Assembly (NCBI GenBank): GCA_046331705.1
Contig: JAXLQJ010000002.1
Coordinates: 248,001 to 312,000 of the forward strand
Source of the DNA: JADJOY01 sp046331705 [NCBI: bacterium]
GTDB taxonomy: Bacteria > JADJOY01
Direction of reading: 5' to 3'
Length of the DNA: 64,000 nucleotides
The first letter of the stretch is position 1, and each line of letters opens with the position of its first letter. The notes beneath the pieces are model-generated. The model did not search any database and was not told the DNA's origin. It saw only the letters and a list, made by a program, of their open reading frames with translations. This document shows positions 42,335 to 50,931 of the stretch, piece by piece. A program made the translations under genes and the position numbers.

Positions 42335-42596
42335 ACGTCACCCAGCCCCCGAACCACTCGCACCCCGAACCGAGGCGGGGCCACCTCACAACTCAGGGCG
42401 TGCTCCCTCGCGGAGGGGAACTGCGCCTCAACGACTCCGAGTGCGCCCCGGCGCGCCTCGAACCCGAGTCCCCGCCGGTCGCTGCGGAGCCTCTGCGCTC
42501 GCGCTCGGCGCCTTCCCGGGCGCGTCGTTCGGATGGTAGCGTGCGGCGCGCGCTGCGGGGGCGATGGCGCTCGAGCGCACGGAGAAACGGCGACGG

Positions 42597-43637
42597 ATGC
42601 GAGCGATCGGCGAGCGGGCGCGACTCACGGAGATCGGCTGGGACAAGGATCTCGTCTTCGAGGTCGTGGACGAGCCCGTGCCGGACGCCACCGGCGACAA
42701 GGTGCTGGTGGAGGTCGAGGCGTGCGGGGTGTGCTACCGCGATCTCATCGATCGTTCAGGCCGCTTCCCGTTCCTGCAGACGCCGATCACGCCTGGCCAC
42801 GAGGCGGCGGGGCGCGTGGTCGACGTCGGCCCCCGCGTGCAGCGCTGGCAGGTCGGGGATCGCGTCGCCACCTTGCACCGCGACTACTGCGGCAACTGCA
42901 GCGCGTGCGCGCGCGGCGATACCTGCTTCTGCACGCGCGCGAGCTGGGTGCTCGGCTTGCTCGCCGACGGCGGCTACGCGCGTCATCTCCTGGTGCCCGA
43001 GAACGCGCTCTATGCCGTGCCAGCGGAGCTCTCCTCCGCGCAGGCCGCCGTGCTGCACTGCACCTACGGCTCGGCGTGGCGCGGCCTGGTGGTGGCGGGC
43101 AGGCTCGAGAAGGGTGAACGGGCGCTGATCACCGGCGCCAACGGCGGCGTGGGCGCGGCAGGCGTGGAGCTGGCTGCGCGGCTCGGCGCCAGCGTGACCG
43201 CCGTGGTGCGCGACGAGAAGCACGTCGCGCGCATGCACCAGCTGGGCGCGCACGACGTGATCGTCGATCGCGAGGGCGCCTTCCACAAGCATCCGTCGCT
43301 CGAGCGCGCGGACGTCGTTCTCGAATGCGTGGGCAAGGCCACGTTCAACGCCTCGCTGCGTAGTCTGGCCGTGGGCGGCCGGATGGGGCTGGTGGGGAAC
43401 ATCGATCCCGAGCAGGCGTCGCTCAACCTCGGCTTCGTGATCGTCAACGGGCTGCGGATCGAAGGGCCGGGCGGCTGCACGCCGAAGGACATCGAGGGCA
43501 TCGTCGCGCTGCATCGCGAGGCGCCGCTCGAGTTCCTGATCGATCGCACGCTGCCGCTCGCGCAGGCCGACGCGGCGCAACGGCTGGTGCGCGCTGGCGG
43601 TCTCGAGGGCCGGATCGTGCTCGTGCCTGGCGCGTGA
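42597..43637 (+). CDS. Zinc-dependent alcohol dehydrogenase, medium-chain family
   Basis: About 346 residues. The catalytic zinc site is visible as ACGVCYRDL (Cys) and TPGHEAAGRV (His-Glu). The structural zinc loop is DYCGNCSACARGDTCFC. NAD(P) binding is GANGGVGAAGVELAARLGA. The enzyme should oxidise an alcohol or reduce an aldehyde or enone in the cytoplasm; the substrate is unknown. The family start MRAIG-like is at ATG 42597; an upstream ATG at 42564 would add 11 residues. The stop overlaps the PlsC-like gene by 4 nt (GTGA), so both are co-translated. Confidence 0.9.
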   Translation: MRAIGERARLTEIGWDKDLVFEVVDEPVPDATGDKVLVEVEACGVCYRDLIDRSGRFPFLQTPITPGHEAAGRVVDVGPRVQRWQVGDRVATLHRDYCGNCSACARGDTCFCTRASWVLGLLADGGYARHLLVPENALYAVPAELSSAQAAVLHCTYGSAWRGLVVAGRLEKGERALITGANGGVGAAGVELAARLGASVTAVVRDEKHVARMHQLGAHDVIVDREGAFHKHPSLERADVVLECVGKATFNASLRSLAVGGRMGLVGNIDPEQASLNLGFVIVNGLRIEGPGGCTPKDIEGIVALHREAPLEFLIDRTLPLAQADAAQRLVRAGGLEGRIVLVPGA

Positions 43638-44548
43638 GCGCCGCGCGCACGCCCGTCGCTTGCGACATGGCTCCGCCCGAGATCGCCGCTGCGGCGCTCG
43701 CGTCGTCGCGCGCCGACCGGCTCGCGTGGTCGGACGCCGAGCTACGGACGCGATCCTTCCTCGAGCGTACGGTGGTGCGCGCCGTCACCTTCGTCCACGA
43801 CCACGGCTGGGCGAAGACTCCCTTCCTGGTCTGGGTGCACACGTTCACCAACTGGTTCGCGTGGCGATTCGTGGGGCGCGTGCTGGAGGTCCACCACACG
43901 GACCGCCTGAATGCGATCGCAAACGAGCGACCCGTGGTGGTCATGGCCAATCATCTGACCTTCTGGGATCTCTACATCCTCTCGGCCGTGCTCTATCGGC
44001 GCACCGGAGTGTGGCGTGACTACTACTTCCCGGTACGGGCGCGCTTCTTCTACGAGAGCCCGCTCGGGTTCCTGCTCAACGTGGTCTTCGCTGGGCTCAC
44101 GATGTTTCCGCCGTTCTTCCAGGCGGACGGCGCGCGGCGGCTCGACGTGGAGGCGCTGCGGATCCTCGACCGCGTGGCCGGTCGGCGGCGCGCGTTGGTG
44201 GGCTTCCACCCCGAAGGGACCCGCAACAAGACCGGCGATCCGTATCGGCTGTTGCCGGCCCGCGCCGCCACCAAGCGCGTGCTCCATTCCGCGCGCCGCG
44301 CCGGCGCGACGTTGATCCCGATCTTCATGAACGGTCTCGATGGTGGCATGCACCGCGCGTTGTGGAAGAATTGGACGCGTCGCGCGCGCATCCACGTGCT
44401 GATCGGCGAGCCGCTCGATCCGCGCGAGCTGCTCGCGAGCTGCGACGCGAACGGCGCCGACCCCGTGGCTCTGGTCATGGACCGACTCCACCAGCTCGCA
44501 GCCGAGGAGCGTGCGCTGCGGGACTCCGCCGCAGCGGACGCGCCATGA
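43634..44548 (+). CDS. 1-acyl-sn-glycerol-3-phosphate acyltransferase (PlsC family)
   Basis: A 304-residue membrane-associated acyltransferase. The catalytic block I is MANHLTFWDLYIL (H-x4-D), block III GFHPEGTRNK, and block IV ATLIPIFMNGL. A hydrophobic segment near residues 55-75 and another near 145-160 anchor it at the inner membrane. It transfers an acyl chain to a lysophospholipid or related acceptor. The GTG start overlaps the ADH stop; its own stop overlaps the ATG of the next gene (ATGA at 44545-44548). This coupling with a dehydrogenase and an exported glycosidase suggests an envelope-lipid or glycolipid task, but that is inference. Confidence 0.87.
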   Translation: MSAARTPVACDMAPPEIAAAALASSRADRLAWSDAELRTRSFLERTVVRAVTFVHDHGWAKTPFLVWVHTFTNWFAWRFVGRVLEVHHTDRLNAIANERPVVVMANHLTFWDLYILSAVLYRRTGVWRDYYFPVRARFFYESPLGFLLNVVFAGLTMFPPFFQADGARRLDVEALRILDRVAGRRRALVGFHPEGTRNKTGDPYRLLPARAATKRVLHSARRAGATLIPIFMNGLDGGMHRALWKNWTRRARIHVLIGEPLDPRELLASCDANGADPVALVMDRLHQLAAEERALRDSAAADAP

Positions 44549-47500
44549 CGAACGCGCGCCGCGCTCGCCGCACGGGGTTCGCTGGTCTCGCCGCGGCGCT
44601 CGCGCTCGTCGCTGCGTGCGGCTCGGGCGCGTCCAGCCGGCCGGCCACGGACGCTTCGCCGATCCCGCCCGAGCCCGGCTTCGCGATCGAACGATTGGTG
44701 AATCCGCCCGCGAGCTACGGGCCGTGGGTGCGGTGGTGGTGGCCGGGCAACGACGTCGAGGACGCGGAGCTCGCGCGCGAGGTGGACGTGCTGGCGGCGG
44801 CGGGCTTCGCGGGCGCCGAGATCCAGGCGTTCGACGCGGCCCTCGATCCGAACGCGGACGCGGCGGAGATCGCCCGCCGGCGCTCGTACGCGACTCCGTC
44901 GTTTTACGCGCACCTGGCGGCGGCAGCGGCACAGGCCGAGGCGCGCGGGCTGGCTCTCGATCTCACGCTCGGCTCCGGATGGCCGGTGGGCGGCGAGCAC
45001 GTGCGGCCGGAATCGTCGATCGCGACCCTGCTCTGGAGCGAGGACGCGGTCGAGGGACCGGGCACCGTCACGCTCGATCTCGCGCGACCGGACAAGCCCA
45101 TCTTCTACCTGGTCGCGCAGGTTCTGGAGCTCGCCGGCGAGCCGCAAGCGCGCTGGGAGGGCGATCGGGCCGAACGTGTCGCAGTGCTCGCCTATCGTGT
45201 CACTGGCGGGGGCCGAGCCTCGAACCCGCTCGACCTCGCCGACGCGATCGAGCTCGACGCGGGTTCGGTGGTGGACCTCACCGCGCGCGTCTCCACCGAC
45301 GGCACGCTCGCGTGGGAGGCACCCGCGGGCCGCTGGCAGGTGATCGCCTTCTTCCGAGCGCCCGATGGCGAGTATCCGCTGCTCGTCGCCGAGCCCGGGC
45401 CCGGCTACGTCGTCGACCATCTCGACACAGCGGTCGTGCGCGACGAGCTCGAGTACCACCTGGGCGCGCGCACCGGGCTGGCGCTCGACGGGGGCGCGCC
45501 GTTCCGGGCCATCTTCGACGACAGCCTGGAGCTCAAATCCGAGCGTCACGTCACCGCCGACTTCGTGCAGGAGTTCCGCCGCCGTCGCGGCTACGACCCC
45601 ACGCCGTGGCTCCCGGCGGTGGTGGTGCCGGGCGCGGACAACTACGTGTTCGAGGCCGCGGCGCTGCAGGCGGGTGCGCCGTTTCGGTTCTCGGACGACG
45701 ACGAGCGTGTGCGCTACGACTGGTCGCGCACGGTCTCGGACCTCTTCGTCGAGCGCTGGTACGGCACGATGCGATCCTTCGGCCACGCGCGTGGGCTCGC
45801 GTTGCGGGCGCAGCCTTACGGCGCCGCGTTCGACGTGCTGCGCGCGCAAGGCGCCGTGGACGTGCCCGAGACCGAGCAGCTCTACGCCGGTGGCAGCGAG
45901 CTGGCGCTCGCCATGGCGTCCTCGGCCGCCGCGCTCTACGGCCGCAACCTGGTCTCCGCCGAGGCGATGCCGTGGGCGGGTCGCGATTTCATGACCACGC
46001 CGGCGAAGATGAAGCTCGCCGCGGACAAGCTCTTCGCGAGCGGCGTGAATCAGGTGGTCTTCCACGGCTTCCCCTACCGCAAGGAGGGGGGCTACGGCGA
46101 GGCGGGTTGGAATCCGTTCTCCTCGCCTTGGTCGGGGTTGCTCACGTTTGCATCCCACATTGGCGAGACGGATCCCTTCTTCGGCGACCAGCCCCAGCTC
46201 GATCGCTACCTCGCGCGCTGTCAGTACGCCCTGCGCCAGGGCGCGCCCGACGTCGACCTGCTCGTCTACTATCCGTGGCTCGGCTTCCCCTCGAACTACC
46301 AGTTCACCGAAGGGCACGACGAGACGCTCTTCACGGGAGCGCTGCCGGATCTCGAGCCGCGGGCGGGCTTCGACCAGCTCTATCGGATCGGTCGGCTGCT
46401 CGGTGTCTCCGGGACCGATCCGCGCGCGGCATGGCTGGAACGGATGTGGCCGTTGCTCGAGGGGCTCGACGCGCGCGGCATCACGTGGGCGTGGGTGAAC
46501 GACGAGAGTCTCGCAGTCGCCGAGCGCGCCAGCGACGCGCGTGTCGCGATTCGGGGGCGGACCTATCGCGGCGTGGTGGTGGCGGACGCGCCCACGATGG
46601 ATGCCGCGGCCGCCGAGCGCGTCGGCGCGTTGGCGCAGGTGTCGATCCCGGTCTTGCTCGCGGGCGAGATCCCGGCGCGCCAGCCCGGTCTTCGGGACAT
46701 GGCCCGCGGAGATGCGCGGGTCGGCGCGGCGTTCGCCCGCGCCGCGGGCGGCGCGAACGTGGCGCGCAGCGAGGACCCCGCGGCGGGGATGGCGGCGCTC
46801 GAGACGATCGGCTTCGGATCGCCGTTTCGATTCGCGCGTCCGGCGACGGCCTTGCGGCAAGCGCGCCGCGCGCTCGCCGACGGGGGCGAGATCGTCTTCT
46901 TCTGGAATGCATCGCGCGAGCCCATCGCGACTGCCGTCGAGGCGTCGGATTGTGCCGAGCCGCGTTGGTTCGACGCATGGACGGGCGAGCTGAGCGCCGC
47001 GGAGACGGCGTTCGGGCTCGCGCTCGCGCCTTGGGAGACGCGGTTCTTGCTGTGTGGCGTGAACGTGGACGGCGCGCCTGTGGCCGACGGCACGTTGCCG
47101 ATCGTGGTGGCGGGTGAGTCGCGGCGGCGGACCGCGCTCGGCGCGTGGCAGCTCTCGGTGAGCGGCCCGGACGTGATCGGCGGATCGTTCTCGACCGAGC
47201 TGAGCGCGCTCACCGATTGGCGCGAGATCCCCGCGCTACGCGTGAGCTCGAGCCCGGGTGTCTACAGGACGAGCATCGATCGGCCAGCGCTGGGCGAAGG
47301 GGAGCGCGCGGTGCTGACGCTGGGCTGGGTCGTGGGAACGGCCGATGTCCGCGTCAACGGCGGCGACGCGCGTCGCCTGCGGCTCCCGCCATTCGAGCTC
47401 GACGTCACCGACGCGCTCGTCGAGGGCCGCAACGACCTCGAGATCACCGTGACGGCGCCGCTGCGCAATCGCTTCGTCGGCTACGGCGTCGCCTTAGACC

Positions 47501-47595
47501 CCGCGTACGCGCAGTTCGCCGGGCGCGGCGATGCGGTCATGGCGGCGGGGATCCTCGGCCCCGCGTCACTCGACGTCCGTGGCGCTCGGCCGTAG
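44545..47595 (+). CDS. Exported GH106-like glycoside hydrolase lipoprotein
   Basis: About 1016 residues. It is a lipoprotein by signal (LAAALALVAACG). The mature protein starts PPASYGPWVRWWWPGNDVEDAELAREVDVLAAAGFAGAEIQAF, a pattern I link to GH106 alpha-L-rhamnosidases, whose TIM barrel opens with RPWVRWWW and GxxGVEI. Later segments fit a large catalytic core (DLTLGSGWPVGGEHV, FDDSLELKSERHVT, EAMPWAGRDFMTTPAKMKLAADKLFASGVNQVVFHGFPY). A C-terminal beta-sandwich follows (YRTSIDRPALGEGERAVLTLG ... RVNGGDARRLRLPP). Catalytic Glu residues cannot be named with certainty. It may remove rhamnose-like sugars outside the cell. Translation is coupled to PlsC. Confidence 0.7.
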   Translation: MTNARRARRTGFAGLAAALALVAACGSGASSRPATDASPIPPEPGFAIERLVNPPASYGPWVRWWWPGNDVEDAELAREVDVLAAAGFAGAEIQAFDAALDPNADAAEIARRRSYATPSFYAHLAAAAAQAEARGLALDLTLGSGWPVGGEHVRPESSIATLLWSEDAVEGPGTVTLDLARPDKPIFYLVAQVLELAGEPQARWEGDRAERVAVLAYRVTGGGRASNPLDLADAIELDAGSVVDLTARVSTDGTLAWEAPAGRWQVIAFFRAPDGEYPLLVAEPGPGYVVDHLDTAVVRDELEYHLGARTGLALDGGAPFRAIFDDSLELKSERHVTADFVQEFRRRRGYDPTPWLPAVVVPGADNYVFEAAALQAGAPFRFSDDDERVRYDWSRTVSDLFVERWYGTMRSFGHARGLALRAQPYGAAFDVLRAQGAVDVPETEQLYAGGSELALAMASSAAALYGRNLVSAEAMPWAGRDFMTTPAKMKLAADKLFASGVNQVVFHGFPYRKEGGYGEAGWNPFSSPWSGLLTFASHIGETDPFFGDQPQLDRYLARCQYALRQGAPDVDLLVYYPWLGFPSNYQFTEGHDETLFTGALPDLEPRAGFDQLYRIGRLLGVSGTDPRAAWLERMWPLLEGLDARGITWAWVNDESLAVAERASDARVAIRGRTYRGVVVADAPTMDAAAAERVGALAQVSIPVLLAGEIPARQPGLRDMARGDARVGAAFARAAGGANVARSEDPAAGMAALETIGFGSPFRFARPATALRQARRALADGGEIVFFWNASREPIATAVEASDCAEPRWFDAWTGELSAAETAFGLALAPWETRFLLCGVNVDGAPVADGTLPIVVAGESRRRTALGAWQLSVSGPDVIGGSFSTELSALTDWREIPALRVSSSPGVYRTSIDRPALGEGERAVLTLGWVVGTADVRVNGGDARRLRLPPFELDVTDALVEGRNDLEITVTAPLRNRFVGYGVALDPAYAQFAGRGDAVMAAGILGPASLDVRGARP

Positions 47596-47656
47596 CGCGG
47601 AAGTGCCGTCGGCGTGGTCACGCGTGACGGGTTCCGCTGCGGCGCTTGCGTTCCCG

Positions 47657-48355
47657 TCACGTTCCGCCGAGCCGCACGCGGCGCTCGGTGAGCAACGTGG
47701 CATGGCCGTCGCGATGCGCGTCGAAGGTGACGAGCTCGAGCGTGCGGACGGTGACGCGGATCGGCGGCAGCGGACGGTGGGGATGGAGCGCGCTCGCGAT
47801 CGGAGCGGTGGGGCGCACGTCACGAAAGCGCCCGATGGTCACGTGCGGCGTGTAGGGCGCGAATCGAACCTCGGGGTGCACACGGGCCAGCTCGTCGCGC
47901 ACGCGCGCCAACGTGCGGTGTGGATCCTTTACGTCGAGGAATGCGCACGACGCGAACGCGTTGGCACCGCCCATTTCGATTTCCACCGGACGAAGCGATG
48001 CGCTGGCGAGCGCTGCGGCCTGCGCGTCGAGCACCGTCCAGGGCACGTCATCGTCGTGAGCTGGCGGGTCCTGGCATGGAAAGCCCGCCACGAAGGTGGT
48101 GACGTGCGCGTCCGCCGCGGCGACCGGCTCGATCGCGTCGGCGAGCGCGGCGGCGATGCGCGCCATGCGAGCGAGCACCTCGCTCGCGTCGATGCGAAGC
48201 ACCCACACCGCGTAACGCGTGCGCCCGCGGTGCCAGGATTCGCGCGCACCGGCCGTGGGGCCGAGTGTCACCGTGCGGGCGCGGAACGCGTGGAACGTGG
48301 CGTCGAGGTCGACGTCGCGTCGCGCCGGAGGTTCCGCCGATGCGCGCGCGCTCAA
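47657..48355 (-). CDS. 2'-5' RNA ligase/cyclic phosphodiesterase (LigT-like) family protein
   Basis: About 232 residues of the 2H phosphoesterase superfamily. The two H-x-T motifs are DAHVTTFVAG (near residue 95) and TPHVTIGRF (near residue 180), which form the active site. Such enzymes open cyclic 2',3'-phosphates or join 2'-5' bonds in RNA; some process ADP-ribose cyclic phosphate. The start is a TTG at 48355 overlapping the FAH stop by 4 nt (TTGA), in a chain of 4-nt overlaps with the Cys-rich protein gene upstream. It converges on the GH106-like gene with 61 nt between the stops. Confidence 0.8.
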   Translation of the reverse strand: MSARASAEPPARRDVDLDATFHAFRARTVTLGPTAGARESWHRGRTRYAVWVLRIDASEVLARMARIAAALADAIEPVAAADAHVTTFVAGFPCQDPPAHDDDVPWTVLDAQAAALASASLRPVEIEMGGANAFASCAFLDVKDPHRTLARVRDELARVHPEVRFAPYTPHVTIGRFRDVRPTAPIASALHPHRPLPPIRVTVRTLELVTFDAHRDGHATLLTERRVRLGGT

Positions 48356-49200
48356 GCGAAGGTCGTGGTGAGGCGCGCGAGCGGCCAGTCGCCCGTGAGC
48401 TCGATCGCCACCACGTCGCCGGGAGCGAGCGCGGTCACGCCCTGGGGCGTGCCCATGAAGATCAGATCGCCGGGCTCGAGGGTCATCACGGCGCTGGCGC
48501 AGGCGATGATCGCGGCAGGATCGAAGATCATGAGCCCAAGGGACGAGTCCTGACGTACGGCGCCATTGTGCGAGCCCACGATGCGCATGCGATCGAGCGG
48601 GAAGGGGACGCCGGGAGGTGTCAGCCGAATCCACGGTCCCAGCGGACCGAATCCGTCGTAGCCCTTGGCACGGGTCCATTGCTCGTCGCGGCGCTGGAGG
48701 TCGCGGTTGGAGACGTCGTTGCCGAGGGTGATTCCCGCGACGTACCGCCACGCGTCGTGGGCTGGGATGGCGCGTCCGCGCTCGCCGATGACCACCACCA
48801 GCTCGCTCTCCATGTCGGTGCGCTCGAATCCGCGCGGCAGCGCGACGGTGGCGCCATCGCCGACCAGGCACGAGGGAGGCTTGAAGAAGAGCAGCGGTTC
48901 CGTGGGGACGTCGTTGCCGAGCTCCTGGGCGTGCGCGCGGAAATTGCGCCCCACCGCGAGGATCTTGCTGGGGCGGATCGGCGGCGCGAGCGTGAGCGAG
49001 CCGACCGGCGCCGTGAACCCGCCGGCGACGGGCTCCGCGGACAGGCGGAGCGCCGGCGGGTCGGAGAGTGGATCGACGATCTCCTCGGCGAGATCCGCGG
49101 GCGTGGGCGGAGCGCCGCTCGTCACGACGCGCAGCGAGCGAATCGAGCCGTCTGGGGCGTGGGCTCGGCCCAGCCAGGTGGTCGCACCCGCCGCGCTCAC
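48352..49200 (-). CDS. Fumarylacetoacetate hydrolase (FAH) family protein
   Basis: A 282-residue protein with the FAH C-terminal fold. Visible are ILAVGRNFRAHAQELG, FFKPPSCLVGDG, DMESELVVVIGERGR (Glu-x-Glu metal ligands) and AGITLGNDVSNRDLQRRDEQWTRAKGYDGFGPLGPWI, then LIFMGTPQGVTAL. These hydrolyse or isomerise C-C bonds in aromatic-degradation products (for example 2-hydroxyhepta-2,4-diene-1,7-dioate isomerase). GTG 49200 overlaps the stop of the Cys-rich gene by 4 nt (GTGA). Cytoplasmic; the exact substrate is not known. Confidence 0.9.
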   Translation of the reverse strand: MSAAGATTWLGRAHAPDGSIRSLRVVTSGAPPTPADLAEEIVDPLSDPPALRLSAEPVAGGFTAPVGSLTLAPPIRPSKILAVGRNFRAHAQELGNDVPTEPLLFFKPPSCLVGDGATVALPRGFERTDMESELVVVIGERGRAIPAHDAWRYVAGITLGNDVSNRDLQRRDEQWTRAKGYDGFGPLGPWIRLTPPGVPFPLDRMRIVGSHNGAVRQDSSLGLMIFDPAAIIACASAVMTLEPGDLIFMGTPQGVTALAPGDVVAIELTGDWPLARLTTTFA

Positions 49201-49760
49201 GGCAGCGCGGCCTTGCACGCGGGCGTCAGCGTGGCCTCGTGGCTCTTGAGGCATTGCAGGATTCGCCCCTTGCCCTTCTGGATGCCCGCGCAGTTCTTCG
49301 TGACGTCGGCGGCGCAGGCGTCTTCCATCGCGCCCTTGGTCGCCTCGACCTTCTCCTTCAGCTCGGCGCGGGTGGCTTTCGCCTTCTCGACCTCGGCCCG
49401 GCAATCCGCCGTGAGCTTGGACTCGTGGTCGGCGAGGCAGCGCATCACCCGCCCGCGGCCCGCCTCGATGCCCTTGCACAACTTCTCCGCATCGTCGGTG
49501 CAGCTTTCGGTGATCTCGTCGTGGCGCGCCTTCATCTCCTTCACGTGCGCCTTGCACTCGGGAGAGAGCTCGTTCTCGTGGCTCACGAGGCATTGGAGGC
49601 GGCCCCCGCCGCCGGGCTTCACGTCGGCGCAGAGCTTGGCGCGGTCTGCGGCGCAGGGCCCGGGCGGCGGACCGGCCCACGCGGTGCTCGCCAGCATCGC
49701 CAGCGCAGTGACCAGGCCCGACGAGAACACGACGATCCGGTGACCAAGCGAGGCATGCAT
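49197..49760 (-). CDS. Exported Cys-rich repeat protein (GLG1-like repeats)
   Basis: A 187-residue exported protein. The signal peptide ends near STAWA/GPPP (residue ~29). The mature part has three similar units of about 50 residues, each with four Cys. They share the pattern C-x6-8-C ... GRxxxCLxxHExxLxxxC (for example RLQCLVSHENELSPECK, RVMRCLADHESKLTADCR and RILQCLKSHEATLTPACK). This is the Cys-rich repeat of the Golgi glycoprotein-1/FGF-receptor family, also present in proteobacterial periplasmic proteins of unknown function. AAGGAG lies about 8 nt upstream of the ATG. It leads the operon with FAH and LigT. Confidence 0.85.
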   Translation of the reverse strand: MHASLGHRIVVFSSGLVTALAMLASTAWAGPPPGPCAADRAKLCADVKPGGGGRLQCLVSHENELSPECKAHVKEMKARHDEITESCTDDAEKLCKGIEAGRGRVMRCLADHESKLTADCRAEVEKAKATRAELKEKVEATKGAMEDACAADVTKNCAGIQKGKGRILQCLKSHEATLTPACKAALP

Positions 49761-49856
49761 GCGGGTTGCTCCTTGTGGAGGGATTCGAGTGGTGCGTGAA
49801 AAGGTAATGCAGGCACGGAGGGGCGGGGAGGCGACGAGGTCCAGGGAGGGCCAGCG

Positions 49857-50495
49857 ATGCCTTCCTTGATCACCCACTCGTTGGTGGCGCTCGGCGCGAC
49901 CCGTGCCTTGGCTGGCGAGCGGGCCGATCGCTCCGTCTACGTCGCTGCGGCGGTGCTCGCGTGCCTGCCCGACGCGGACGTGGTCGCCTTTCGCTTCGGC
50001 ATCCCGTACGACCACGCGCTGGGCCATCGGGGGTTCAGCCACTCGCTCGGGTTCGCGCTCGTCACCAGCCTCGTGACCACGATCGTGCTGTGGCGACGAC
50101 GGCCCCTGGAGCGCGCGCGTGTGAGCGCATTCCCGTTGTGGATGCTGCTCTTCGCGATGGCGGCGTCGCACGGGCTGCTCGATGCGTTCACCAATGGTGG
50201 TCATGGCATCGCGTTCGCGTGGCCGTTCACCGCCGAGCGATTCTTCGCGCCGTGGCGCCCGATCCAGGTGTCGCCGATCGGCATCGGCCAGTTCCTCGGC
50301 CCGCGCGGCGTGCGCGTGATCGTCTCGGAGGCGCGCTGGGTGTGGGCACCGCTGCTAGCGTGGGTCGTGGCGGCAGAGGTCACGCGACGACGAACGCGAG
50401 CCGACCTCGCTCGAGCCGTGGCCGCGCCGCACGCGTCGTTAGACTGCGGCGTAGAGGAGGGACCGCTCGATGGCCGAGCTTCGGAAGCTGAGTGA
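49857..50495 (+). CDS. Membrane-bound metal-dependent hydrolase (YdjM/DUF457-like)
   Basis: A 212-residue inner-membrane protein with about four helices. Typical motifs are SLITHSLVALGATRAL, ACLPDADVVAFRFGIPYDHALGHRGFSHSL (Asp and His residues that could bind metal) and MAASHGLLDAFTNGGHGIAFAWPF. The YdjM family, induced with the SOS response in E. coli, is annotated as LexA-regulated membrane hydrolases, but no substrate is established. Start ATG 49857 has GGAGG upstream. The last codons overlap the pterin dehydratase gene by 26 nt. Confidence 0.85.
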   Translation: MPSLITHSLVALGATRALAGERADRSVYVAAAVLACLPDADVVAFRFGIPYDHALGHRGFSHSLGFALVTSLVTTIVLWRRRPLERARVSAFPLWMLLFAMAASHGLLDAFTNGGHGIAFAWPFTAERFFAPWRPIQVSPIGIGQFLGPRGVRVIVSEARWVWAPLLAWVVAAEVTRRRTRADLARAVAAPHASLDCGVEEGPLDGRASEAE

Positions 50496-50763
50496 CGAGG
50501 AAGCGCACGCGCACCTCGGGGAAGCGGCGGGGTGGTCGATCCGCGACGGAAAGCTCCATCGCGCCTTCGAGTTCCGCGATTTCGTGGAGGCCTTCGGCTT
50601 CATGGCGCGGGTGGCGCTGGTGGCGGAGCGCATGGATCACCATCCCAACTGGTCGAACGTCTACAAGCACGTCGTCATCGACCTCTCGACGCACGACGTC
50701 GGTGGCTTGAGCACGCGCGACTTCCGCCTCGCCGCCCAGATCAACGACCTGCTCGCGCGCTAG
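50470..50763 (+). CDS. phhB: Pterin-4a-carbinolamine dehydratase
   Basis: A 97-residue enzyme of the PhhB/DCoH family with family length. RAFEFRDFVEAFGFMARVALVAERMDHHPNWSNVYKHVVIDLSTHDVGGLSTRD contains the catalytic HHP and the conserved Tyr, and TH...GL. It dehydrates 4a-hydroxytetrahydrobiopterin, recycling the cofactor of aromatic amino acid hydroxylases. No hydroxylase gene is next to it. ATG 50470 lies inside the end of the upstream gene, so translation may be coupled. Confidence 0.93.
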   Translation: MAELRKLSDEEAHAHLGEAAGWSIRDGKLHRAFEFRDFVEAFGFMARVALVAERMDHHPNWSNVYKHVVIDLSTHDVGGLSTRDFRLAAQINDLLAR

Positions 50764-50931
50764 CCAGCGGATGTCGTCGCCGGGGGCTTTTCGAGCCCGT
50801 GGCGCCGCGAAAGGCGGTCTTCGAGGGGCCTCACCCCACGAGTCGCCTCGCCGCGTTCGCGGCGCGCGCCCGACGCGCGCCATTCGTGCGCGGACAGAAT
50901 CGGCGCATCTGTCGAGGCGCCTAGGTCAGGA

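Noticed and set aside
44050-46860. Open minus-strand frame of over 900 codons
   Set aside because: Lies antisense to PlsC and the GH106-like gene, whose products have family motifs and a coupled start; the antisense product is Arg/Glu/His-rich with none.
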